Assembly: GCF_009496535.1 (NCBI RefSeq)
Contig: NZ_WIDL01000001.1
Span: forward strand, 225,481-289,480
Length of the DNA: 64,000 nt
Reading direction: 5' to 3'
Origin: Stenotrophomonas sp. MYb238
Lineage (GTDB): Bacteria > Pseudomonadota > Gammaproteobacteria > Xanthomonadales > Xanthomonadaceae
This document shows, in pieces, positions 25,864 through 35,289 of the stretch. Both the position numbers and the translations under genes were made by a program. Every line of letters starts with the position of its first letter. Position 1 is the first letter of the stretch. The notes beneath the pieces are model-generated. The model had not been told where the DNA came from and ran no database searches. It saw nothing but the letters and a program-made list of their open reading frames with translations.

Positions 25864-26547
25864 TCAGCCCTCGTTGCGCGGGATGGCGAAGCGGTAGCCA
25901 CGGCCGCGCACGGTCTCGATCGGCTTGAGTTCGCCGTCCGGATCCAGCTTCTTGCGCAGGCGGCCGATGAACACTTCCAGCACGTTGGAATCGCGGTCGA
26001 AATCCTGCTGGTAGATGTGCTCGGTGAGGTCGGCCTTGGAGACCAGTTCACCGGCATGCATCATCAGGTATTCGAGCACCTTGTACTCGTAGCTGGTCAG
26101 GTCGACGTTGCTGCCGGCCACGCTGACCGTCTGCGCGGCCAGGTCCAGCGCGACCGGGCCGCACTCCAGGGTAGGCTTGGACCAGCCGGCGGCACGGCGC
26201 AGCAGCGCGTTGACGCGGGCCAGCAGTTCCTCGACGTGGAACGGCTTGACCAGGTAGTCGTCGGCGCCCTGCTTCAGGCCCTCGACCTTGTCCTGCCAGC
26301 TCGAGCGCGCGGTCAGGATCAGCACTGGGAACTTCTTGCCCTCGTCGCGCAGCGCCTTGATCAGCTCCATGCCCGACATCTTGGGCAGGCCCAGATCGAT
26401 GATGCCGACGTCGAACGGCACCTCGCGGCCCATGTACAGACCTTCCTCGCCGTCCTGCGCGGCATCGACGGCAAAGCCTTCGCGCTTGAGCCGGGCTGCA
26501 AGGGTCTCGCGCAGCGGGGCTTCGTCTTCGACCAGAAGGATACGCAT
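25864..26547 (-). CDS. phoP: Response regulator PhoP (OmpR family)
   Basis: This 227-residue regulator has a receiver with acidic residues EDE at 7-9, phospho-acceptor Asp51 in IIDLGLPKMSG, Lys in DYLVKPF, and a winged-helix domain with TSYEYKVLEYLMMH and ETVRGRGYRF. With PhoQ it forms a two-component system for envelope stress and magnesium. It lies between the small PepSY-like gene and phoQ in one transcript. The gap of 70 bases to the upstream gene shows no terminator. Confidence 0.92.
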   Translation of the reverse strand: MRILLVEDEAPLRETLAARLKREGFAVDAAQDGEEGLYMGREVPFDVGIIDLGLPKMSGMELIKALRDEGKKFPVLILTARSSWQDKVEGLKQGADDYLVKPFHVEELLARVNALLRRAAGWSKPTLECGPVALDLAAQTVSVAGSNVDLTSYEYKVLEYLMMHAGELVSKADLTEHIYQQDFDRDSNVLEVFIGRLRKKLDPDGELKPIETVRGRGYRFAIPRNEG

Positions 26548-26617
26548 GAACTCTCCCTAGTTGCTTGGCCGGCGGACACCGGCATGTGTATGCGGATTGC
26601 GGGACAACTATCGCCGT

Positions 26618-26989
26618 TCAGGAGTTATCGCCGCGTGGTGGCAGCTCGGCCTGGCGCGGCACCCGGGGGGGGCGCGGCGACCGCGGCGTATCGTCCATGT
26701 AGCGCACCCGGCCGCGGTCGTCCATGTACTTGACCCGATTGATGTCGCGGCCGTCGTACGGCACGCGCTCGGCGCCGAGGATACGGCCGCCGGTCTCGCG
26801 CTGGACACGCCGCACCGCGTCGGAAAGCGAGCCGGCATCCTGCGTGCGGACATGCCGGGCTTCCCGCTCGATGGCGCGGGGCGGTTCCCGCACGGCGCCA
26901 TCCTGGGCCCAGGCCTTCGCCGTCGGCATGCCGGCCGCGAGAGCGGCGGCAGCGGTAAGGACAAGAATGTGACGCGGAACCGGAAGCAT
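26618..26989 (-). CDS. Small secreted PepSY-like protein upstream of phoP
   Basis: This 123-residue protein has a signal peptide (residues 1-28, ending KAWAQ) and one domain with SLSDAVRRVQRETGGRILGA and YDGRDINRVKYMDD, the pattern of PepSY-like modules: a helix followed by strands. Its tail is Pro/Arg-rich. Similar small genes precede phoPQ-type systems in many proteobacteria and may modulate the sensor, but this is not proven. It shares the phoPQ direction with a short gap, and its upstream region holds a PhoP-like direct repeat. Confidence 0.72.
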   Translation of the reverse strand: MLPVPRHILVLTAAAALAAGMPTAKAWAQDGAVREPPRAIEREARHVRTQDAGSLSDAVRRVQRETGGRILGAERVPYDGRDINRVKYMDDRGRVRYMDDTPRSPRPPRVPRQAELPPRGDNS

Positions 26990-27097
26990 GGGGTGATCCT
27001 ATCGGACTGCGGCGGATCGTTCAAAATCCGTGAAACGGGGGTCCACGGAAATTTTCACGGGGCTCACGAAATCGAGGCAAATTCTTGATTTTTAGGG

Positions 27098-27114
27098 GTG
27101 AATCCGATCTGAAC
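27098..27114 (-). promoter_or_regulatory. Candidate PhoP-type direct repeat
   Basis: The minus strand reads GTTCAG-N5-ATTCAC, two half-sites spaced 11 bases apart as expected for OmpR/PhoB-family regulators. It lies about 110 bases upstream of the PepSY-like gene and could mediate autoregulation of the phoPQ operon. Short direct repeats occur by chance, so support is limited. Confidence 0.35.
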
Positions 27115-27175
27115 TCTTCCGGTCCGCGACCCGCTTCGTTCAGCTACCTGAGGAAAATGAATACGCATCACCCCT

Positions 27176-28204
27176 TCAGGCTGCGCGTGCCGCCTGCTCG
27201 CGGGTGACCTGGACGGCCTGCTCTACCAGCGCCCAGTCGGCACCCGGGCGATGGGCGCCCTCGCTGAGTACCTTGCGGAAGCCGCGGCCGCCCGGCTGGC
27301 CGTGGTACAGCCCGAGCAGGTGGCGGGTGATGTGCTTGAGCGCCAGTCCGCCCTGCAGCCGGGCCTCCACATAGGGGCGCATCTGCGCCAGCAGTTCCTC
27401 GCGGCTGCGCAGGGGCGCGCCGGTCTGCGCCGCTTCGAGCAGGTGCAGGACGTAGGGGTCGTGGTAGGCCGCACGGCCGAGCATCACCCCGTCCACGTGC
27501 GCCAGCTGCGCCTGCACGTCCTCGACGGTGGCCAGGCCGCCGTTGAGCACCACCGGCAGCGTCGGGCGCTCGGCCTTGAGCCGGTAAGCCCAGTCGTAGC
27601 GCAGCGGCGGGATCTCGCGGTTCTCCTTCGGCGACAGGCCCTGCAGCCAGGCATTGCGCGCGTGTACGACGACCATCGCCGCGCCGGCCTGCACCTGACG
27701 GTCGACGAAGGCGGCGAAGGCGTCGTAGTCGTTGTCCTCGTCCACGCCCAGCCGGCACTTCACCGTGACCGGGATGTCCACCGCCGCGGCCATCGCCGCC
27801 ACGCAGTCGCCGACCAGCTCCGGCTCGCGCATCAGGCAGGCGCCGAAGCGCCCGGCCTGCACGCGGTCGGACGGGCAACCGCAGTTGAGGTTGACCTCGT
27901 CGTAGCCCCAGTCGGCGGCGATGCGCGCGGCCTGCGCCAGCAGCGCCGGATCGCTGCCGCCCAGCTGCAGCGCTAGCGGGTGCTCACCGGCGTCGAAACC
28001 GAGCAGCCGCTGGCGATCGCCATGGATCACCGCGTTGGCGTGCACCATCTCCGTATAGAGCCGCGCGCCGGGCGCGAGGATGCGGTGGAACACCCGGCAA
28101 TGGGTGTCCGTCCAGTCCATCATCGGGGCGACGGACAGACGCAGGGAGGCGGCGTAGCGCGGGTCGTGGTTCGGCTGCAAAACGGATTCTTCCGGACGGG
28201 GCAT
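27176..28204 (-). CDS. dusA: tRNA-dihydrouridine(20/20a) synthase DusA
   Basis: This 342-residue FMN enzyme reduces uridine to dihydrouridine in the tRNA D-loop. Motifs are VAPMMDWTD near the N-terminus, ALQLGG, LNCGCPSDRVQAGRFGACLM with the catalytic Cys, KCRLGVD, VHARNAWLQGLSPKENR (the DusA signature), and LNGGL followed by GVMLGRAAY (FMN phosphate). The ATG at 28204 gives the normal length; an open extension to 28777 lacks homology and crosses the divergent SMR gene. Confidence 0.93.
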   Translation of the reverse strand: MPRPEESVLQPNHDPRYAASLRLSVAPMMDWTDTHCRVFHRILAPGARLYTEMVHANAVIHGDRQRLLGFDAGEHPLALQLGGSDPALLAQAARIAADWGYDEVNLNCGCPSDRVQAGRFGACLMREPELVGDCVAAMAAAVDIPVTVKCRLGVDEDNDYDAFAAFVDRQVQAGAAMVVVHARNAWLQGLSPKENREIPPLRYDWAYRLKAERPTLPVVLNGGLATVEDVQAQLAHVDGVMLGRAAYHDPYVLHLLEAAQTGAPLRSREELLAQMRPYVEARLQGGLALKHITRHLLGLYHGQPGGRGFRKVLSEGAHRPGADWALVEQAVQVTREQAARAA

Positions 28205-28354
28205 CGGCTGCGCCTGCGGCCAGAAGGCGGCGCAGGGGATGCCAAGGGTAAACGAAGCGCCTGAACGGGGCCGCGCCGCCGCCGGACGGCTATGGAACGC
28301 AGCGCCCAGCACGGTGGCAAGACGCCCGGAGGCACGCGGGGCGAGAATGCCCCC

Positions 28355-28687
28355 ATGAACGCCTACCTCCTGCTCGCCTGCGCCATCGTCCTGGAAGTCA
28401 TCGCCACCTCGCTGCTCAAGGCCTCCGACGGCATGAGCCGGTTGTGGCCGACGCTGGGTTCGCTGATCGGCTACGGCCTGTGCTTCTGGCTGCTGTCGAT
28501 GGTGATGAAGTCGGTACCAACCGGTATCGCCTATGCGATCTGGTCCGGGGTGGGCATCGTGCTGATCTCGCTGATCGGCCTGTTCGTGTTCGGACAGAAG
28601 CTCGACCTGCCGGCCCTGGTCGGCATCGCGCTGATCTGCGCCGGCGTGGTGGTGATCAACGTGTTCTCGCATTCGACCGCGCACTGA
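28355..28687 (+). CDS. Small multidrug resistance (SMR) family transporter
   Basis: This 110-residue protein has four membrane helices. Glu14 in ACAIVLEVIATSLLK is the proton- and substrate-binding residue of EmrE-type transporters, and the third and fourth helices show AYAIWSGVGIVLISLIGLFVFGQ with the typical W-x-G. It exports cationic or guanidinium compounds in exchange for protons. A single gene suggests a homodimer. EmrE/Qac-type is favoured over SugE/Gdx-type by the AYAIWSGVG segment, but the substrate is not certain. Confidence 0.9.
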   Translation: MNAYLLLACAIVLEVIATSLLKASDGMSRLWPTLGSLIGYGLCFWLLSMVMKSVPTGIAYAIWSGVGIVLISLIGLFVFGQKLDLPALVGIALICAGVVVINVFSHSTAH

Positions 28688-28727
28688 GCCCTTCCCTCTC
28701 GTTTGCCTTGCCGACCCGCGCCGCCGC

Positions 28728-28756
28728 TTGACCGGCTGCGCGCGCCCGCCTATCGT
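28728..28756 (+). promoter_or_regulatory. Sigma70-type promoter of metE
   Basis: TTGACC (28728-28733), 17 bases, then TATCGT (28751-28756). Transcription would begin near 28763, directly at the start of the cobalamin aptamer. The -35 and spacing equal those of the nrdA promoter. Confidence 0.65.
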
Positions 28757-28759
28757 GTG

Positions 28760-28975
28760 CGCGCCGAAGGTATTCATCTCTTCATTCGGATGAAGGGATG
28801 GAATTAAACGGGAATCCGGTGAAGCGCGCCCGCAAGGCCCGCCATTCCGGAGCTGCCCCGCAGCGGTGAATGGAAACGACCGCCGTCATCGAGCACTGGG
28901 CCAAGGCCCGGGAAGCGACGGCCACTAGGCGGACGCAGCCGCGTCCATGTCCATCAGCCCGAATACCGGCCTGGG
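28760..28975 (+). ncRNA. Cobalamin riboswitch upstream of metE
   Basis: The B12 aptamer is recognisable by its conserved blocks in order: AAACGGGAATCCGGTGAA (28806-28823), the B12 box-like GGAGCTGCCCCGCAGCGGTGA (28849-28868), GAAGCGACGGCCA (28912-28924) and AGCCCGAATACCGGCC. Coenzyme B12 binding should switch off metE, the cobalamin-independent methionine synthase. Confidence 0.92.
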
Positions 28976-28978
28976 CCG

Positions 28979-29000
28979 GGAGACGCGTCGTCTCCTGTTT
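28979..29000 (+). terminator. Probable riboswitch expression-platform terminator
   Basis: Directly after the aptamer GGAGACG and CGTCTCC form a 7-bp stem with a 3-base loop followed by TGTTT. GGCGTCTCCGCG at about 29012-29023 could pair with the first arm as an antiterminator. Its position suits B12-dependent transcription termination; translational control is the alternative. Confidence 0.55.
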
Positions 29001-29194
29001 CGACCTGGCGTCTCCGCGGCGAGGCGATCGGAACCGTCCGCGCGGCCGCGCGGCGGCCGCCTGCCTCCGCCCCGGAACCCGGTTCGCCCGCGGGGGCGAA
29101 GGTCGCTGGCGGGGTGGCGGGCTGATCCGACAGGACCGGCGCGGCATCGCGCGGTTCCTTCGTTCCTCAATGCCCACGCAATGAGGAAAGTGCC

Positions 29195-31480
29195 ATGACA
29201 ACCGTTACCAACCTGGGGTTTCCCCGCATCGGCGCGCGCCGCGAACTCAAGCGCGCGCTGGAAAGCCACTGGCGTGGCGAAAGCGACGCCGCGCAGCTGC
29301 AGGCCACCGCCGCGCAGCTGCGCGCCCGCCACTGGAAGCTGCAGCGCGAGGCCGGCGTGGACGTGCCGCCGAGCAACGACTTCTCGCTGTACGACCACGT
29401 ACTCGACACCGCGTTCCTGTTCGACGCGATTCCCGCACGCTACCGCGCCCTCGCCGCGCACGACCCGCTGGCGGCGTACTTCGCCATGGCCCGCGGCCTG
29501 CAGCAGCCGGGCATCGACCTGCACGCGCTGGAAATGACCAAGTGGTTCGACACCAACTACCACTACCTGGTGCCGGAACTGAAGGCCGGCCAGGGTTTCG
29601 CGCTGCGTGGCGACAAGCCGCTGGCCGAATACCGCGAGGCGAAGGCGCTGGGCATCCAGACCCGGCCGGTGCTGCTGGGACCGGTGAGTTTCCTGCTGCT
29701 GTCCAAGACCGTCGACGGCAGCGACCCGCTGGCCCTGCTCGATGCCCTGCTGCCGGTCTACGCGCAGTTGCTCGAAGCGCTGAAGGCCGAGGGCGCGCAC
29801 TGGGTGCAGCTGGACGAACCGGTGCTGGTGCAGGACCTGGACGATGCCGCCCGCGCCGCCTTCCAGCAGGCCTACACCCGCCTGGCCGACACGCCGCACC
29901 CGGACATCCTGCTGGCCACCTACTTCGGCGCGCTCGACGACAATCTCGCGCTGGCGGCGTCATTGCCGGTGCAGGGCCTGCACGTGGACCTGGTGCGCGC
30001 GCCCGAGCAGCTCGACGCGGTGCTGCGCGCGCTGCCGGCCGGGCGCGTGCTGTCGCTGGGGTTGGTGGACGGCCGCAACATCTGGCGCAACCCGCTGGAC
30101 AACGCGCTGATCCTCGCCCGCTACGCGCGCGGCCATCGCGGCGACGATCCGCTGTGGCTGGCGCCATCGTGCTCGCTGCTGCACTGCCCGGTCGACCTGG
30201 CGCTGGAGAAAAAGCTCGATCCCGAACTGCACAGCTGGCTGGCGTTCTCGCGGCAGAAGCTGGGCGAGCTGAAGCTGCTGGCCGATGCGCTCGACGGGCG
30301 CGCCGACGCCGAGGCGGCACTGGCGCCGGCGCGCGAAGCGGCCGATGCGCGGCGGCGCTCGCCGCGCGTGCACAACGTCGCGGTCAAGGCACGCGTGGCC
30401 GCGCTCACCGCCGCCGACGCCGCCCGCCCCACGCCGCATGCGCGGCGCCTGCCGCTGCAGGCCGCGGCGCTGCGCCTGCCGCCCTTCCCCACCACCACCA
30501 TCGGCTCGTTCCCGCAGACACAGGAAGTGCGCGAAGCGCGCGCCCGCAACAAGGCCGGCAAGCTCGCCGACGCCGACTACGAGGCCTTCCTCGAACGGCA
30601 GATCGAGCAGTGCGTGCGCGTGCAGGAGCAGATCGGGCTGGACGTGCTGGTGCACGGCGAGTTCGAGCGCAACGACATGGTCGAGTATTTCGGCGAGCAG
30701 CTCGACGGCTTCGCCTTCACCGGCAACGGCTGGGTGCAGAGCTATGGCTCGCGCTGCGTGAAGCCGCCGGTGATCTACGGCGACGTCAGCCGCCCGGCGC
30801 CGATGACGGTGCGCTGGTCGCGGTACGCGCAGTCGCTGACCGACAGGCCGATGAAGGGCATGCTGACCGGACCGGTGACGGTGCTGCAGTGGTCGTTCGT
30901 GCGCGACGACCAGGAACGCGCGCAGACTTGCCGGCAGATCGCGCTGGCGTTGCGCGACGAGGTCGCCGACCTGGAGGCGGCCGGCATCGCCGCCATCCAG
31001 ATCGACGAGCCGGCGCTGCGCGAAGGCCTGCCACTGCGCCAAGCGCAACGGCGGCAGTACCTGGACTGGGCGGTGGAGGCATTCCGCATCGCCGCCAGCG
31101 GCGTGGCCGACGCCACCCAGATCCACACCCACATGTGCTATGCGCAGTTCAACGACATCATCGATTCGGTGGCGGCGCTGGACGCGGACGTGATCTCGAT
31201 CGAGACCTCGCGCTCGCGCATGGATCTGCTCGATGCGTTCGCGCGCTTCGACTACCCCAACCAGGTCGGCCCCGGCGTGTACGACATCCACTCCCCGCGC
31301 GTCCCGGACTGCGCCGAGATGGTGGAGCTGCTGCGCCGCGCGGCCGAGGTGCTGCCGGCGGAGAAACTGTGGGTGAACCCGGACTGCGGCCTGAAGACCC
31401 GCGGCTGGGCGGAGACCCGCGCGGCGCTGGAGGCGATGGTGGCGGCGGCGAAGGTGCTGCGCGGCGCGGCCGTGGCCTGA
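29195..31480 (+). CDS. metE: Cobalamin-independent methionine synthase MetE
   Basis: This 761-residue cytosolic enzyme transfers a methyl group from methyltetrahydropteroyl-glutamate to homocysteine. N-terminal motifs [18 protein letters not shown] are followed by the second barrel with [14 protein letters not shown] and [17 protein letters not shown]. Zinc ligands are in HTHMCY, the Glu of [10 protein letters not shown], and NPDCGLKTR. The ATG at 29195 has a GAGGAAAG site. A B12 riboswitch lies upstream, so a B12-dependent MetH is probably encoded elsewhere. A strong hairpin separates it from the convergent mgtC-like gene. Confidence 0.96.
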   Translation: MTTVTNLGFPRIGARRELKRALESHWRGESDAAQLQATAAQLRARHWKLQREAGVDVPPSNDFSLYDHVLDTAFLFDAIPARYRALAAHDPLAAYFAMARGLQQPGIDLHALEMTKWFDTNYHYLVPELKAGQGFALRGDKPLAEYREAKALGIQTRPVLLGPVSFLLLSKTVDGSDPLALLDALLPVYAQLLEALKAEGAHWVQLDEPVLVQDLDDAARAAFQQAYTRLADTPHPDILLATYFGALDDNLALAASLPVQGLHVDLVRAPEQLDAVLRALPAGRVLSLGLVDGRNIWRNPLDNALILARYARGHRGDDPLWLAPSCSLLHCPVDLALEKKLDPELHSWLAFSRQKLGELKLLADALDGRADAEAALAPAREAADARRRSPRVHNVAVKARVAALTAADAARPTPHARRLPLQAAALRLPPFPTTTIGSFPQTQEVREARARNKAGKLADADYEAFLERQIEQCVRVQEQIGLDVLVHGEFERNDMVEYFGEQLDGFAFTGNGWVQSYGSRCVKPPVIYGDVSRPAPMTVRWSRYAQSLTDRPMKGMLTGPVTVLQWSFVRDDQERAQTCRQIALALRDEVADLEAAGIAAIQIDEPALREGLPLRQAQRRQYLDWAVEAFRIAASGVADATQIHTHMCYAQFNDIIDSVAALDADVISIETSRSRMDLLDAFARFDYPNQVGPGVYDIHSPRVPDCAEMVELLRRAAEVLPAEKLWVNPDCGLKTRGWAETRAALEAMVAAAKVLRGAAVA

Positions 31481-31489
31481 GGGAGCAGA

Positions 31490-31519
31490 GCGGAGGCCCG
31501 GCCGGCGCCGGGTCTCCGC
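31490..31519. terminator. Hairpin between convergent metE and mgtC-like genes
   Basis: GCGGAG-g-CCCGGC and GCCGGG-t-CTCCGC form a long GC-rich stem with a 3-4 base loop. It has no T tract, so it may act as a bidirectional stabilising or weak terminator structure. Confidence 0.5.
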
Positions 31520-31521
31520 GC

Positions 31522-32214
31522 TCAGGTAACGGCCAGTCCCGGCAGCTCCACCGAGATCACGCCCTCGACGCGGCCGAGCTCCTCGGCCTTGGCCAGCAGC
31601 CGTTCGCGCGGCAGCGGCGGATCGCAGTCGATGTCGACGATGTCGCCGTCCTGCTCGCGCGGGCGCAGGGTGATGCGCTTGACCGGCAGGCCGGCATCGC
31701 TGGCCGCGACCTCGACGCGCGCCAGCGGCGTGCCGGGCGCGACCCGCAACCGCAGGCGGCCGTTGCGCGCGCGGCGGCGCAGGTAGCGCTGTTCCAGCGG
31801 CTTGAGCAGCGCCAGGATCGCCCACAGCAACACCGTGGCGATGATCGCGCCGGCATAGAGCCCGGCGCCGGCGGCCAGGCCGACCGACGCCACCGCCCAC
31901 AGCCCCGCCGCCGTGGTCAGGCCGCGGATCACCTGTTCGCGCTGCAGGAACAGGATGGTGCCGGCGCCGAGGAAACCGACGCCGCTGACCACCTGCGCAG
32001 CGATGCGAGAGGGGTCCAGCACCACGTTCGGCCGCCCCAGCACGTCGGCGAAGCCGAACGCGGACACGATGATCGCCAGTGCCGAACCCACGCAGACGAG
32101 CATGTGCGTGCGCAGCCCCGCGGCCCACTCCAGGCGCCCGCGGTTGATGCCGATCACCGCGCCCAGCACGGCCGCCAGCAGCAGCCGCAGGCCGAGTTCC
32201 CACCACTGGATCAT
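31522..32214 (-). CDS. MgtC/SapB family membrane protein
   Basis: This 230-residue protein has four to five N-terminal helices with MgtC motifs: ELGLRLLLAAVLGAVIGINR, LEWAAGLRTHMLVCVGSAL, VSGVGFLGAGTILF and RGLTTAAGLWAVASVGLAAGAG. A C-terminal cytosolic domain (about residues 150-230) is ACT-like and lacks similarity I can name. MgtC proteins affect growth at low magnesium and ATP synthase activity in pathogens. The ATG at 32214 starts just before the first helix; upstream in-frame sequence is low-complexity. Confidence 0.88.
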   Translation of the reverse strand: MIQWWELGLRLLLAAVLGAVIGINRGRLEWAAGLRTHMLVCVGSALAIIVSAFGFADVLGRPNVVLDPSRIAAQVVSGVGFLGAGTILFLQREQVIRGLTTAAGLWAVASVGLAAGAGLYAGAIIATVLLWAILALLKPLEQRYLRRRARNGRLRLRVAPGTPLARVEVAASDAGLPVKRITLRPREQDGDIVDIDCDPPLPRERLLAKAEELGRVEGVISVELPGLAVT

Positions 32215-32362
32215 CGCCCACTCCCGATCGCCAACCCGTAGCCGCAGTGTAGGCCGATGCGCGGGCGGCATCGAACCGCGACGGCCGCGGCCGTGGCGAC
32301 AGCGGCAAGGCCCGCACGCCGGCGCGGCGTTACACTCGCAGGCCCCCGCACCGGAACATGCG

Positions 32363-32986
32363 ATGTACGGCCATGACACAGCCCTGCTGGTGATCGACCT
32401 GCAACCGGATTTCATGCCCGGCGGCGCGCTGCCCTGCCACCAGGGCGACGCCATCGTGCCGGGCATCGCCGCGTTGCTGGCGCAGCGCCGCTACGCCACC
32501 GTCGTCGCCACCCAGGACTGGCATCCGGCCGACCATGCCTCATTCGCCAGCCAGCATGCCGGCCGCAGGCCGTTCGAGGCTATCGAACTGCATGGCCATG
32601 CGCAGACGCTGTGGCCGGACCATTGCGTGCAGGGCAGCGCGGGGGCGGCGCTGCATCCGCAGGTGGACTGGAACAGCGCCGGCCTGGTGCTGCGCAAGGG
32701 CAGCGACCGGCAGGTGGATTCGTACAGCGCCTTCCGCGAGAACGTGGGGCCGCGCGGCGACCGCCCGGCCACCGGCCTGGCCGGCTGGCTGCACGAGCGC
32801 GGCATCGCCGAGGTCCACGTGTGCGGGCTGGCGCGCGACTACTGCGTGTTGTGGAGTGCGCAGGACGCGGCCATCAGCGGCTTCCGCGTGCGCTTCCTGT
32901 GGGAACTGACCCGGCCAGTGTCGACCGACAACGACGAAACCACGCGCATCGCGCTGGTCGAGGCGGGGATAGAAATAGAGAAGTGA
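32363..32986 (+). CDS. pncA: Nicotinamidase PncA
   Basis: This 207-residue isochorismatase-fold enzyme converts nicotinamide to nicotinate for NAD salvage. The catalytic triad is Asp in ALLVIDLQPDF, Lys in VLRKGSD, and Cys in CGLARDYCVLWSAQDA. The metal site is in TQDWHPADHASF. The segment DHCVQGSAGAALHP is typical of PncA. The ATG at 32363 gives the standard N-terminus MYGHDTALLVID. It is divergent from the mgtC-like gene. Confidence 0.93.
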   Translation: MYGHDTALLVIDLQPDFMPGGALPCHQGDAIVPGIAALLAQRRYATVVATQDWHPADHASFASQHAGRRPFEAIELHGHAQTLWPDHCVQGSAGAALHPQVDWNSAGLVLRKGSDRQVDSYSAFRENVGPRGDRPATGLAGWLHERGIAEVHVCGLARDYCVLWSAQDAAISGFRVRFLWELTRPVSTDNDETTRIALVEAGIEIEK

Positions 32987-33099
32987 GAAGAAGCGGAAGC
33001 ACCGCCCTTGCTTGACGTTTCCGCGCGCGAAAAGCGATGTGGGGCTCGCTTCCGTTTCTCATTTCTCGTTTCCCGCTCCTCTTCACCCGCTCCTGCGGC

Positions 33100-33951
33100 T
33101 CAGCGGAACACCACGGTGCGGTGGCCGTTGAGCAGGATGCGGTGTTCGACATGGCGGCGCACCGCGCGGGCCAGCACCAGCGATTCGGTATCGCTGCCCA
33201 GCCGCACCAGCTCGCGCGGTGTCATGGCGTGGTCCACGCGGGCGACGTCCTGCTCGATGATCGGGCCTTCGTCCAGGTCGCTGGTGACGTAGTGCGCGGT
33301 GGCGCCGATGATCTTGACCCCGCGCGCGTGCGCCTGGTGGTAGGGCTGGGCGCCCTTGAAGCTGGGCAGGAAGCTGTGGTGGATGTTGATCGCGCGCCCG
33401 GCCAATGCCTGGCACAGCTGCGGCGAGAGGATCTGCATGTAGCGCGCCAGCACCACCAGGTCGATGTTCTCGCGTTCGACGAGATCCAGGATCTGCCGCT
33501 CCTGCTGCGCGCGGTTTTCCGCGTTCACCGGCAGGTGCTGGAACGGCACGCCGTAGGAACCGGCCAGCGCGGCGAAGTCGCCATGGTTGGAGGCCACCGC
33601 GGCGATATCCACCTTCAGCTGCCGGCTGTGGGCGCGGAACAGCAGGTCGTTGAGGCAATGGCCCTGCCTGCTGACCAGCACCAGCAACCGCGCGCGGCGG
33701 CGGGCGTCGTGCAGCTGCCAGTCCATTGCGAATTCCGCGCCCAGCCGCTGAAGGCGCTCGCGCACGGCGGGCTCCTCGCCGGCCGCGGCCATGTCGAAGT
33801 GCACGCGCAGGAAGAAACGGCCGCTCTCCTCGTCGCCGAACTGCTGGGCGTCGAGGATGTTGCAGCCGGCCTCGAACAGCAGGCCGGACACGCGGTAGAC
33901 GATGCCGGTACGGTCCGGGCAGGAAAGCGTGAGGATGTAGTCGGGGCGCAT
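33100..33951 (-). CDS. purU: Formyltetrahydrofolate deformylase PurU
   Basis: This 283-residue protein has an N-terminal ACT domain (residues 5-85: YILTLSCPDRTGIVYRVSGL) and a formyltransferase-like catalytic domain with AVASNHGDF, LVVLARYMQILS, NIHHSFLPSFKGA and IGATAHYVTSDLDEGPII. It releases formate from 10-formyl-THF to balance one-carbon and purine pools. Length and motifs match the family. It stands alone, with a REP pair upstream. Confidence 0.94.
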   Translation of the reverse strand: MRPDYILTLSCPDRTGIVYRVSGLLFEAGCNILDAQQFGDEESGRFFLRVHFDMAAAGEEPAVRERLQRLGAEFAMDWQLHDARRRARLLVLVSRQGHCLNDLLFRAHSRQLKVDIAAVASNHGDFAALAGSYGVPFQHLPVNAENRAQQERQILDLVERENIDLVVLARYMQILSPQLCQALAGRAINIHHSFLPSFKGAQPYHQAHARGVKIIGATAHYVTSDLDEGPIIEQDVARVDHAMTPRELVRLGSDTESLVLARAVRRHVEHRILLNGHRTVVFR

Positions 33952-34009
33952 CGCGGGAGTCTAGCGACGCGCGACGTTTTCCGGGGAAACCTTTGCCGCC
34001 ACAGCGACC

Positions 34010-34110
34010 GTAGGAGCGGCTTCAGCCGCGAACGGGGCTTGCCCGAGATATGTCCACGCGTCCGGGGTTTCATCGGCAAAGCCCCGTTCGCGGCTGAAGC
34101 CGCTCCTACG
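34010..34110. repeat. GTAG-headed REP pair (SMAG-like), copy B
   Basis: Inverted units GTAGGAGCGGCTTCAGCCGC flank about 55 bases. Each unit forms a stem GCGGCT/AGCCGC. It lies between purU and the Old Yellow Enzyme gene. Confidence 0.9.
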
Positions 34111-34121
34111 GAGGTGTTGGC

Positions 34122-35216
34122 TTACTGGAACAGTTCGCGCAGGCCGTGCGGCTGGCAGCGCAGGTACTGCGGCGCGGCGTGCACCTGCGCGCCGAGTTCC
34201 GCCGCCGCGTGCCAGGGCCAGCGCGGGTCGTAGAGGATGCCGCGGGCGATGCCGATGGCATCGGCGTGGCCTTCGGCCAGGATCGTTTCGGCCTGCCGGG
34301 GCTCGGTGATCAGGCCCACCGCGATCACCGGCGTGGCGACCTGCGCCTTGATCGCGCTGGCCAGCGGCACCTGGTAGCCCGGGCCGACCGGAATCTGCTG
34401 GCGCGGATCGAGACCGCCGCTGGAGACGTGGATGAAATCGCTGCCGCGCGCCTCCAGCGCTCTGGCCACCACGATGCTCTGCGCCACGTCCCAGCCGCCG
34501 TCGACCCAGTCGGTGGCGGAAATGCGCACGCCCACCGCGACACCGGCCGGGACCGCCGCGCGCACCGCATCGAACACGCGCAGCAGCAGGCGCATGCGGT
34601 TCTCCAGCAGACCGCCGTAGTCGTCGTCGCGGCGGTTGCTCAGCGGCGACAGGAACTGGTGCAGCAGGTAGCCGTGCGCGGCATGGACCTCGATCAGTTC
34701 CAGCCCCAGCCGCGCCGCACGCCGTGCGGCGGCGGCGAACGCCTCCACCACCGCGTCGATGCCGGCCGCGTCCAGCGCCTGCGGCAGCGGGTCGCCTTCA
34801 TTGAAAGGCAGCGCCGACGGCGCCACCACCTGCCAGCCGTGCGCCTGCCCGGGCGCGATGGCGCCGCCGCCGTCCCAGGGCCGCGCGGTGGACGCCTTGC
34901 GCCCGGCATGGGCGAGCTGGATGCCCAGGGGCATCTTCGACCAGCGCCGCACCGAGGCCAGCGCCTGGCCCAGCGCCGCTTCGGTGGCGTCGTCCCACAG
35001 GCCGAGGTCGGCCCAGCTGATGCGGCCGCGCGCTTCCACCGCGGCGGCCTCCAGGATCAGCAGCCCGGCGCCGGACTGCGACAGCGTGCCCAGGTGCTGG
35101 GCATGCCAGTCGGTGGCGCGGCCTTCGTCGGCCGAGTACTGGCACATTGGCGCGATGACGATGCGGTTGGAAAGGGACAACGGGCCGAGCGACAGCGGCG
35201 AGAACAGGTGGCTCAC
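34122..35216 (-). CDS. Old Yellow Enzyme family NADH:flavin oxidoreductase (YqjM/XenA-like)
   Basis: This 364-residue FMN-dependent ene-reductase opens with LFSPLSLGPLSLSNRIVIAPMCQYSADEG, the class of thermophilic-like OYEs with Cys near the N-terminus (APMCQY) tuning the flavin. Other motifs are IQLAHAGRKAS, IEVHAAHGYLLHQFLSPLSN, VRISATDW and an FMN-phosphate region near VIAVGLITEPRQAETIL. It reduces activated alkenes; the physiological substrate is unknown. The GTG at 35216 gives the family N-terminus; the frame open to 35276 adds 20 unrelated residues. Confidence 0.9.
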   Translation of the reverse strand: MSHLFSPLSLGPLSLSNRIVIAPMCQYSADEGRATDWHAQHLGTLSQSGAGLLILEAAAVEARGRISWADLGLWDDATEAALGQALASVRRWSKMPLGIQLAHAGRKASTARPWDGGGAIAPGQAHGWQVVAPSALPFNEGDPLPQALDAAGIDAVVEAFAAAARRAARLGLELIEVHAAHGYLLHQFLSPLSNRRDDDYGGLLENRMRLLLRVFDAVRAAVPAGVAVGVRISATDWVDGGWDVAQSIVVARALEARGSDFIHVSSGGLDPRQQIPVGPGYQVPLASAIKAQVATPVIAVGLITEPRQAETILAEGHADAIGIARGILYDPRWPWHAAAELGAQVHAAPQYLRCQPHGLRELFQ

Positions 35217-35289
35217 GTGGGGAGTGATCCGGTTGGGGGGGCGTCCATTGCACTCCCGCGCGCCCGGTCGATTCAACCGGCGCGGTGGA

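Noticed and set aside
27157-27207. 16-codon ORF with a strong ribosome site (GAGGAAA) before dusA end
   Set aside because: It is antisense to the dusA stop region and too short to support; the ribosome site match is probably chance.
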